From contig NC_134401.1 of the NCBI RefSeq assembly GCF_050003625.1, positions 95,582,852-95,646,851 of the forward strand: a stretch of 64,000 nt of DNA, in the 5' to 3' direction. Positions within the stretch are counted from its first letter, which is position 1. Every line of letters starts with the position of its first letter. This document shows, piece by piece, positions 51,355 to 61,600 of the stretch. Origin of the DNA: Haematobia irritans (Eukaryota > Arthropoda > Insecta > Diptera > Muscidae). The position numbers and the translations under genes are program-made. Below the pieces are notes generated by a model. The model made no database searches, was not told the origin of the DNA, and worked only from the letters and a program-made list of their open reading frames with translations.

Positions 51355-53340
51355 TTTTTGCTCTAGGACGCTTAGTTTAGGAGATATGGCCAAAATAAGT
51401 TTTTCATATAAAAATTTCAATTTTTTTAGGTTATGGGTGGATTTTTCAATTTTTTGAGGGTGGTCACGAATTATCGTCCTTTTCGCTCTAGGACGCATAT
51501 TTAAGGAGATATGGCCAAAAGAAGTTTTTCATATAAAAATTTCAATTTTTTTAGGTTTTGGGTGGATTTTTCAATTTTTTGAGGGTGGCCACGAATTATC
51601 GTCCTTTTCGCTCTAGGACGCATATTTAAGGAGATATGGCCAAAAGAAGTTTTTCATATAAAAATTTCAATTTTTTTAGGATTTGGGTGGATTTTTCAAT
51701 TTTTGGATGGTGGTCACGAATTATCGTCCTTTTCGCTCTAGGACGCATATTTAAGGAGATATGGCCAAAAGAAGTTTTTCATATAAAAATTAATTTTTTT
51801 TTAGGTTTTGGGTGGATTTTTGAATATTTTGAGGGTGGTCACGAATTATCGTCCTTTTCGCTCTAAGACGCATATTTAAGGAGATATGGCCAAAAGAAGT
51901 TTTTCATATAAAAATTTCAATTTTTTTAGGTTTTGGGTGGATTTTTGAATATTTTGAGGGTGGTCACGAATTATCGTCCTTTTCGCTCTAGGACGCATAT
52001 TTAAGGAGATATGGCCAAAAGAAGTTTTTCATATAAAAATTTCAATTTTTTTAGGTTTTGGGTGGATTTTTGAATTTTTTGAGGGTGGTCACGAATTATC
52101 GTCCTTTTCGCTGTAGGACGCATATTTAAGGAGATATGGCCAAAAGAAGTTTTTCATATAAAAATTTCAATTTTTTTAGGTTTTGGGTGGATTTTTCAAT
52201 TTTTTGATGGTGGTCACGAATTATCGTCCTTTTCGCTGTAGGTCGCATATTTAAGGAGATATGGCCAAAAGAAGTTTTTCATATAAAAATTTCATTTTTT
52301 TTTAGGTTTTGGGTGGATTTTTCAATTTTTTGATGGTGGTCACGAATTATCGTCCTTTTCGCTCTAGGACGCATATTTAAGGAGATATGGCCAAAAGAAG
52401 TTTTTCATATAAAAATTTCAATTTTTTTAGGTTTTGGGTGGATTTTTGAATTTTTTGAGGGTGGTCACGAATTATCGTCCTTTTTGCTCTAGGACGCTTA
52501 GTTTAGGAGATATGGCCAAAATAAGTTTTTCATATAAAAATTTCAATTTTTTTAGGTTATGGGTGGATTTTTCAATTTTTTGATGGTGGTCACGAATTAT
52601 CGTCCTTTTCGCTCTAGGACGCATATTTAAGGAGATATGGCCAAAAGAAGTTTTTCATATAAAAATTAATTTTTTTTTAGGTTTTGGGTGGATTTTTGAA
52701 TTTTTTGAGGGTGGCCACGAATTATCGTCCTTTTCGCTCTAGGACGCATATTTAAGGAGATATGGCCAAAAGAAGTTTTTCATATAAAAATTTCAATTTT
52801 TTTAGGATTTGGGTGGATTTTTCAATTTTTTGATGGTGGTCACGAATTATCGTCCTTTTCGCTCTAGGACGCATATTTAAGGAGATATGGCCAAAAGAAG
52901 TTTTTCATATAAAAATTAAATTTTTTTAGGTTTTGGGTGGATTTTTGAATATTTTGAGGGTGGTCACGAATTATCGTCCTTTTCGCTCTAGGACGCATAT
53001 TTAAGGAGATATGACCAAAAGAAGTTTTTCATATAAAAATTTCAATTTTTTTAGGTTTTGGGTGGATTTTTGAATATTTTGAGGGTGGTCACGAATTATC
53101 GTCCTTTTCGCTCTAGGACGCATATTTAAGGAGATATGGCCAAAAGAAGTTTTTCATATAAAAATTTCAATTTTTTTAGGTTTTGGGTGGATTTTTGAAT
53201 TTTTTGAGGGTGGTCACGAATTATCGTCCTTTTCGCTGTAGGACGCATATTTAAGGAGATATGGCCAAAAGAAGTTTTTCATATAAAAATTTCAATTTTT
53301 TTAGGTTTTGGGTGGATTTTTCAATTTTTTGATGGTGGTC
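51355..53340 (+). repeat. Nested 9-monomer higher-order repeat (1,126 bp)
   Basis: The rare GGTTATGGG body at 51429 recurs at 52555, 1,126 bp later. The following monomers keep parallel order: an ATTAATTTTT or ATTAAATTTT unit, TTGAATATTTT units, a TTGAATTTTTT unit, then CGCTGTAGG and GATGG units. The two halves have diverged, so this repeat is older than the 9.6-kb duplication that copied both halves. Confidence 0.7.
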
Positions 53341-54247
53341 ACGAATTATCGTCCTTTTCGCTCTAGGACGCATATTTAAAGAGATATGGTCAAAAGAAGT
53401 TTTTCATATAAAAATTTCAATTTTTTTAGGTTTTTGGGTGGATTTGGTTTTGGGTGGATTTTTCAATTTTTTGAGGGTGGTCACGAATTATCGTCCTTTT
53501 CGCTCTAGGACGCATATTTAAGGAGATATGGCCAAAAGAAGTTTTTCATATAAAAATTTCAATTTTTTTAGGTTTTGGGTGGATTTTTGAATTTTTTGAG
53601 GATGGTCACGAATTATCGTCCTTTTCGCTGTAGGACGCATATTTAAGGAGATATGGCCAAAATAAGTTTTTCATATAAAAATTTCAATTTTTTTAGGTTT
53701 TGGGTGGATTTTTGAATTTTTTGAGGATGGTCACGAATTATCGTCCTTTTCGCTCTGGGACGCATATTTAAGGAGATATGGCCAAAAGAAGTTTTTCATA
53801 TAAAAATTTCATTTTTTTTTAGGTTTTGGGTGGATTTTTCAATTTTTTGATGGTGGTCACGAATTATCGTCCTTTTCGCTCTAGGACGCATATTTAAAGA
53901 GATATGGTCAAAAGAAGTTTTTCATATAAAAATTTCAATTTTTTTAGGTTTTGGGTGGATTTTTGAATTTTTTGAGGGTGGTCACGAATTATCGTCCTTT
54001 TCGCTCTAGGACGCATATTTAAGGAGATATGGCCAAAATAAGTTTTTCATATAAAAATTTAAATTTTTTTAGGTTTTGGGTGGATTTTTCAATTTTTTGA
54101 GGGAGGTCACGAATTATCGTCCTTTTCGCTCTAGGACGCTTAGTTTAGGAGATATGGCCAAAATAAGTTTTTCATATAAAAATTTCAATTTTTTTAGGAT
54201 TTGGGTGGATTTTTCAATTTTTTGATGGTGGTCACGAATTATCGTCC

Positions 54248-54343
54248 TTTTCGCTCTAGGACGCATATTTAAGGAGATATGGCCAAAAAAAGTTTTTCAT
54301 ATGAAAATCTCATTTTTTTTAGGTTTTGGGTGGATTTTTGAAT
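54248..54343 (+). repeat. Truncated monomer of about 96 bp
   Basis: The sequence passes from TGGATTTTTGAATTTTT directly to GCTCTAGGACG, losing the GAGGGTGGTCACGAATTATCGTCC segment and so the left arm of the dyad. A single such copy was seen; the equivalent position in the second large duplicate lies beyond the window. Confidence 0.8.
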
Positions 54344-55104
54344 TTTTGCTCTAGGACGCATATTTAAGGAGATATGGCCAAAATAAGTTTTTCATATAAA
54401 AATTTCAATTTTTTTAGGTTTTGGGTGGATTTTTCAATTTTTTGAGGGTGGTCACGAATTATCGTCCTTTTCGCTCTAGGACGCTTAGTTTAGGAGATAT
54501 GGCCAAAATAAGTTTTTCATAAAAAAATTTCAATTTTTTTAGGATTTGGGTGGATTTTTCAATTTTTTGAGGGTGGTCACGAATTATCGTCCTTTTCGCT
54601 GTAGGACGCATATTTAAGGAGATATGGCCAAAAGAAGTTTTTCATATAAAAATTTCAATTTTTTTAGGTTTTGGGTGGATTTTTCAATTTTTTGAGGGTG
54701 GTCACGAATTATCGTCCTTTTCGCTCTAGGACGCTTAGTTTAGGAGATATGGCCAAAATAAGTTTTTCATATAAAAATTTCAATTTTTTTAGGATGTGGG
54801 TGGATTTTTCAATTTTTTGATGGTGGTCACGAATTATCGTCCTTTTCGCTCTAGGACGCATATTTAAGGAGATATGGCCAAAAGAAGTTTTTCATATGAA
54901 AATTTCATTTTTTTTTAGGTTTTGGGTGGATTTTTTGAATATTTGGGGGTGTTCACGAATTATCGTCCTTTTCGCTCTAGGACGCATATTTAAGGAGATA
55001 TGGCCAAAAGAAGTTTTTCATATAAAAATTTCAATTTTGTTAGGTTTTGGGTGGATTTTTGAATATTTTGAGGGTGGTCACGTATTATCGTCCTTTTCGC
55101 TCTA

Positions 55105-57480
55105 GGACGCATATTTAAGGAGATATGGCCAAAAGAAGTTTTTCATATAAAAATTTCAATTTTTTTAGGTTTTGGGTGGATTTTTGAATATTTTGAGGGT
55201 GGTCACGAATTATCGTCCTTTTTGCTCTAGGACGCTTAGTTTAGGAGATATGGCCAAAATAAGTTTTTCATATAAAAATTTCAATTTTTTTAGGATTTGG
55301 GTGGATTTTTCAATTTTTTGATGGTGGTCACGAATTATCGTCCTTTTCGCTCTAGGACGCATATTTAAAGAGATATGGCCAAAAGAAGTTTTTCATATAA
55401 AAATTAAATTTTTTTTAGAATTTGGGTGGATTTTTCAATTTTTTGATGGTGGTCACAAATTATCGTCCATTTCGCTCTAGGACGCATATTTAAGGAGATA
55501 TGGCCAAAATAAGTTTTTCATATAAAAATTTCAATTTTTTTAGGATTTGGGTGGATTTTTCAATTTTTTGAGGGTGGTCACGAATTATCGTCCTTTTCGC
55601 TCTAGGACGCATATTTAAGGAGATATGGCCAAAAGAAGTTTTTCATATAAAAATTTCAATTTTTTTAGGTTTTGGGTGGATTTTTGAATATTTTGAGGGT
55701 GGTCACGAATTATCGTCCTTTTCGCTCTAGGACGCATATTTAAGGAGATATGGCCAAAAGAAGTTTTTCATATAAAAATTTCAATTTTTTTAGGTTTTGG
55801 GTGGATTTTTGAATTTTTTGAGGGTGGTCACGAATTATCGTCCTTTTCGCTCTAGGACGCATATTTAAGGAGATATGGCCAAAAGAAGTTTTTCATATAA
55901 AAATTTCAATTTTTTTAGGATTTGGGTGGATTTTTCAATTTTTTGAGGGTGGTCACGAATTATCGTCCTTTTCGCTCTAGGACGCATATTTAAGGAGATA
56001 TGGCCAAAAGAAGTTTTTCATATAAAAATTTAAATTTTTTTAGGTTTTGGGTGGATTTTTGAATATTTTGAGGGTGGTCACGAATTATCGTCCTTTTCGC
56101 TCTAGGACGCATATTTAAGGAGATATGGCCAAAAGAAGTTTTTCATATAAAAATTTCAATTTTTTTAGGTTTTGGGTGGATTTTTGAATATTTTGAGGGT
56201 GGTCACGAATTATCGTCCTTTTCGCTCTAGGACGCATATTTAAGGAGATATGGCCAAAAGAAGTTTTTCATATAAAAATTTCAATTTTTTTAGGTTTTGG
56301 GTGGATTTTTGAATTTTTTGAGGGTGGTCACGAATTATCGTCCTTTTCGCTCTAGGACGCATATTTAAGGAGATATGGCCAAAAGAAGTTTTTCGTATAA
56401 AAATTTCAATTTTTTTAGGATTTGGGTGGATTTTTCAATTTTTTGAGGGTGGTCACGAATTATCGTCCTTTTCGCTCTAGGACGCATATTTAAGGAGATA
56501 TGGCCAAAAGAAGTTTTTCATATAAAAATTTCAATTTTTTTAGGTTTTGGGTGAATTTTTGAATATTTTGAGGGTGGTCACGAATTATCGTCCTTTTCGC
56601 TCTAGGACGCATATTTAAGGAGATATGGCCAAAAGAAGTTTTTCATATAAAAATTTAAATTTTTTTAGGATTTGGGTGGATTTTTGAATTTTTTGAGGGT
56701 GGTCACGAATTATCGTCCTTTTCGCTCTAGGACGCATATTTAAGGAGATATGGCCAAAAGAAGTTTTTCATATAAAAATTTCAATTTTTTTAGGTTTTGG
56801 GTGGATTTTTGAATATTTTGAGGGTGGTCACGAATTATCGTCCTTTTCGCTCTAGGACGCATATTTAAGGAGATATGGCCAAAAGAAGTTTTTCATATAA
56901 AAATTTCAATTTTTTTAGGTTTTGGGTGGATTTTTGAATATTTTGAGGGTGGTCACGTATTATCGTCCTTTTCGCTCTAGGACGCATATTTAAGGAGATA
57001 TGGCCAAAAGAAGTTTTTCATATAAAAATTTCAATTTTTTAGGTTTTGGGTGGATTTTTGAATTTTTTGAGGGTGGTCACGAATTATCGTCCTTTGCGCT
57101 ATAGGACGCATATTTAAGGAGATATGGCCAAAAGAAGTTTTTCATATAAAAATTTCAATTTTTTTAGGTTTTGGGTGGATTTTTGAATATTTTGAGGGTG
57201 GTCACGAATTATCGTCCTTTTTGCTCTAGGACGCTTAGTTTAGGAGATATGGCCAAAATAAGTTTTTCATATAAAAATTTCAATTTTTTTAGGATTTGGG
57301 TGGATTTTTCAATTTTTTGATGGTGGTCACGAATTATCGTCCTTTTCGCTCTAGGACGCATATTTAAAGAGATATGGCCAAAAGAAGTTTTTCATATAAA
57401 AATTAAATTTTTTTTAGAATTTGGGTGGATTTTTCAATTTTTTGATGGTGGTCACAAATTATCGTCCATTTCGCTCTAGG
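55105..57480 (+). repeat. Repeated segment at 1,999-bp spacing
   Basis: The rare TTTTTTTTAGAATTTGGG body occurs near 55416 and 57415, each preceded by the AAAGAG unit and a B-type unit and followed by CACAAATTATCGTCCATTTC. The spacing is 16 monomers less one base. CACGTATTATCG, near 55080 and 56956, lies one monomer closer, so one unit (with the GCGCTATA box, 57096) was gained or lost. Confidence 0.75.
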
Positions 57481-58683
57481 ACGCATATTTAAGGAGATAT
57501 GGCCAAAATAAGTTTTTCATATAAAAATTTCAATTTTTTTAGGATTTGGGTGGATTTTTGAATATTTTGAGGGTGGTCACGAATTATCGTCCTTTTCGCT
57601 CTAGGACGCATATTTAAGGAGATATGGCCAAAAGAAGTTTTTCATATAAAAATTTCAATTTTTTTAGGTTTTGGGTGGATTTTTGAATTTTTTGAGGGTG
57701 GTCACGAATTATCGTCCTTTTCGCTCTAGGACGCATATTTAAGGAGATATGGCCAAAAGAAGTTTTTCATATAAAAATTTAAATTTTTTTAGGATTTGGG
57801 TGGATTTTTCAATTTTTTGAGGGTGGTCACGAATTATCGTCCTTTTCGCTCTAGGACGCATATTTAAGGAGATATGGCCAAAAGAAGTTTTTCATATAAA
57901 AATTTCAATTTTTTTAGGTTTTGGGTGGATTTTTGAATATTTTGAGGGTGGTCACGAATTATCGTCCTTTTCGCTCTAGGACGCATATTTAAGGAGATAT
58001 GGCCAAAAGAAGTTTTTCATATAAAAATTTCAATTTTTTTAGGTTTTGGGTGGATTTTTGAATATTTTGAGGGTGGTCACGAATTATCGTCCTTTTCGCT
58101 CTAGGACGCATATTTAAGGAGATATGGCCAAAAGAAGTTTTTCATATAAAAATTTCAATTTTTTTGGGTTTTGGGTGGATTTTTGAATTTTTTGAGGGTG
58201 GTCACGAATTATCGTCCTTTTCGCTCTAGGACGCATATTTAAGGAGATATGGCCAAAAGAAGTTTTTCATATAAAAATTTCAATTTTTTTAGGATTTGGG
58301 TGGATTTTTCAATTTTTTGAGGGTGGTCACGAATTATCGTCCTTTTCGCTCTAGGACGCATATTTAAGGAGATATGGCCAAAAGAAGTTTTTCATATAAA
58401 AATTTCAATTTTTTTAGGTTTTGGGTGGATTTTTGAATATTTTGAGGGTGGTCACGAATTATCGTCCTTTTCGCTCTAGGACGCATATTTAAGGAGATAT
58501 GGCCAAAAGAAGTTTTCCATATAAAAATTTAAATTTTTTTAGGATTTGGGTGGATTTTTCAATTTTTTGAGGGTGGTCACGAATTATCGTCCTTTTCGCT
58601 CTAGGACGCATATTTAAGGAGATATGGCCAAAAGAAGTTTTTCATATAAAAATTTCAATTTTTTTGGGTTTTGGGTGGATTTT
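55490..58683 (+). repeat. Local four-monomer (500-bp) higher-order repeat, nearly all A-type
   Basis: Apart from one short stretch at 57.2-57.5 kb, all units here have GCATATTTAAGG with AAGAAG. The pattern is TTGAATATTTT, TTGAATTTTTT, GGATTTGGG with CAATTTTTTGAGGG, then TTGAATATTTT again. The GGATTTGGG...CAATTTTTTGAGGG unit occurs near 55918 and 56418, and near 57798 and 58298, exactly 500 bp apart in each pair. The GAGGG (not GATGG) ending of these GGATTT units is rare elsewhere in the window. Confidence 0.75.
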
Positions 58684-61600
58684 TGAATATTTTGAGGGTG
58701 GTCACGAATTATCGTCCTTTTTGCTCTAGGACGCTTAGTTTAGGAGATATGGCTAAAAGAAGTTTTTCATATAAAAATTTCAATTTTTTTAGGTTTTGGG
58801 TGGATTTTTGAATTTTTTGAGGGTGGTCACGAATTATCGTCCTTTTCGCTGTAAGACGCATATTTAAGGAGATATGGCCAAAAGAAGTTTTTCATATAAA
58901 AATTTCAATTTTTTTAGGTTTTGGGTGGATTTTTCAATTTTTTGATGGTGGTCACGAATTATCGCCCTTTTCGCTGTAGGACGCATATTTAAGGAGATAT
59001 GGCCAAAAGAAGTTTTTCATATAAAAATTTCATTTGTTTTTAGGTTTTGGGTGGATTTTTCAATTTTTTGATGGTGGTCACGAATTATCGTCCTTTTCGC
59101 TCTAGGACGCATATTTAAGGAGATATGGCCAAAAGAAGTTTTTCATATAAAAATTTCAATTTTTTTAGGTTTTGGGTGGATTTTTGAATTTTTTGAGGGT
59201 GGTCACGAATTATCGTCCTTTTCGCTCTAGGACGCTTAGTTTAGGAGATATGGCCAAAAGAAGTTTTTCATATGAAAATTTCAATTTTTTTAGGTTTTGG
59301 GTGGATTTTTGAATTTTTTGAGGGTGGTCACGAATTATCGTCCTTTTCGCTCTAGGACGCATATTTAAGGAGATATGGCCAAAAGAAGTTTTTCATATAA
59401 AAATTTCAATTTTTTTAGGTTTTGGGTGGATTTTTGAATATTTTGAGGGTGGTCACGAATTATCGTCCTTTTCGCTCTAGGACGCATATTTAAGGAGATA
59501 TGGCCAAAAGAAGTTTTTCATATAAAAACTTCAATGTTTTTAGGTTTTGGGTGGATTTTTGAATTTTTTGAGGGTGGTCACGAATTATCGTCCTTTGCGC
59601 CATAGGACGCATATTTAAGGAGATATGGCCAAAAGAAGTTTTTCATATAAAAATTTCAATTTTTTTAGGTTTTGGGTGGATTTTTGAATTTTTTGAGGGT
59701 GGTCACGAATTATCGTCCTTTTCGCTCTAGGACGCATATTTAAGGAGATATGGTCAAAAGAAGTTTTTCATATAAAAATTTCAATTTTTTTAGGTTTTGG
59801 GTGGATTTTTGAATATTTTGAGGGTGGTCACGAATTATCGTCCTTTTCGCTCTAGGACGCATATTTAAGGAGATATGGCCAAAAGAAGTTTTTCATATAA
59901 AAATTTCAATTTTTTTAGGTTTTGGGTGGATTTTTGAATTTTTTGAGGGTGGTCACGAATTATCGTCCTTTTCGCTCTAGGACGCATATTTAAGGAGATA
60001 TGGCCAAAAGAAGTTTTTCATATAAAAATTTCAATTTTTTTAGGATTTGGGTGGATTTTTCAATTTTTTGATGGTGGTCACAAATTATCGTCCATTTCGC
60101 TCTAGGACGCATATTTAAGGAGATATGGCTAAAAGAAGTTTTTCATATAAAAATTTCAATTTTTTTAGGTTTTGGGTGGATTTTTGAATTTTTTGAGGGT
60201 GGTCACGAATTATCGTCCTTTTCGCTGTAAGACGCATATTTAAGGAGATATGGCCAAAAGAAGTTTTTCATATAAAAATTTCAATTTTTTTAGGTTTTGG
60301 GTGGATTTTTCAATTTTTTGATGGTGGTCACGAATTATCGTCCTTTTCGCTGTAGGACGCATATTTAAGGAGATATGGCCAAAAGAAGTTTTTCATATAA
60401 AAATTTCTTTTTTTTTTAGGTTTTGGGTGGATTTTTCAATTTTTTGATGGTGGTCACGAATTATCGTCCTTTTCGCTCTAGGACGCATATTTAAAGAGAT
60501 ATGGCCAAAAGAAGTTTTTCATATAAAAATTTCAATTTTTTTAGGTTTTGGGTGGATGTTTGAATATTTTGGGGGTGGTCACGAATTATCGTCCTTTTCG
60601 CTCTAGGACGCTTAGGTTAGGAGATATGGCCAAAATAAGTTTTTCATATAAAAATTTCAATTTTTTTAGGATGTGGGTGGATTTTTCAATTTTTTGATGG
60701 TGGTCACGAATTATCGTCCTTTGCGCTATAGGACGCATATTTAAGGAGATATGGCCAAAAGAAGTTTTTCATATAAAAATTTAAATTTTTTTAGGTTTTG
60801 GGTGGATTTTTGAATATTTTGAGGGTGGTCACGAATTATCGTCCTTTTCGCTCTAGGACGCTTAGTTTAGGAGATATGGCCAAAATAAGTTTTTCATATA
60901 AAAATTTCAATTTTTTTAGGAGGTGGGTGGATTTGTCAATTTTTTGATGGTGGTCACGAATTATCGTCCTTTTCGCTCTAGGACGCATATTTAAGGAGAT
61001 ATGGCCAAAAGAAGTTTTTCATATGAAAATTTCATTTTTTTTAGGTTTTGGGTGGATTTTTGAATTTTTTGAGGGTGGTCACGAATTATCGTCCTTTTCG
61101 CTCTAGGACGCATATTTAAGGAGATATGGCCAAAAGAAGTTTTTCATATAAAAATTTCAATTTTTTTAGGTTTTGGGTGGATTTTTGAATATTTTGAGGG
61201 TGGTCACGTATTATCGTCCTTTTCGCTCTATTTAAGGAGATATGGCCAAAAGAAGTTTTTCATATAAAAATTTCATTTTTTTTAGGTTTTGGGTGGATTT
61301 TTGAATTTTTTGAGGGTGGTCACGAATTATCGTCCTTTGCGCTATAGGACGCATATTTAAGGAGATATGGCCAAAAGAAGTTTTTCATATAAAAATTTCA
61401 ATTTTTCTAGGTTTTGGGTGGATTTTTGAATATTTTGAGGGTGGTTACGAATTATCGTCCTTTTTGCTCTAGGACGCTTAGTTTTGGAGATATGGCCAAA
61501 ATAAGTTTTTCATATAAAAATTTCAATTTTTTTAGGTTATGGGTGGATTTTTCAATTTTTTGAGGGTGGTCACGAATTATCGTCCTTTTCGCTCTAGGAC

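Larger units (their letters stand above)
49078..58683 (+). repeat. Tandem duplication of about 9.6 kb, copy 1
   Basis: The order of rare variants from 49078 is repeated from 58684: CGCTGTAAGACGC at 49241 and 58847 (offset 9,606), and CATTTGTTTTTAGG near 49425 and 59031. After a 500-bp size difference the offset becomes 10,106: CGCTGTAAGACGC at 50117 and 60223, GGAGGTGGGTGGATTTGTC near 50813 and 60919, a 9-bp box deletion near 51121 and 61228, and the 17-bp insertion at 53355 and 63461. Unit 1 ends where unit 2 begins, so they are in tandem. This is about 77 monomers duplicated as one piece. Confidence 0.9.

Noticed and set aside
51636..51866. 76-codon open frame, also at 61743-61973
   Set aside because: The two copies are identical because of the 9.6-kb duplication, not selection. 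It starts at the ATGGCC present in most monomers and is open only through indels in T-runs.
54896..55105. 69-codon open frame in an irregular monomer pair
   Set aside because: Opened by base changes and indels near 54905-54950 within satellite units. No start context, domain or composition distinct from the repeat.
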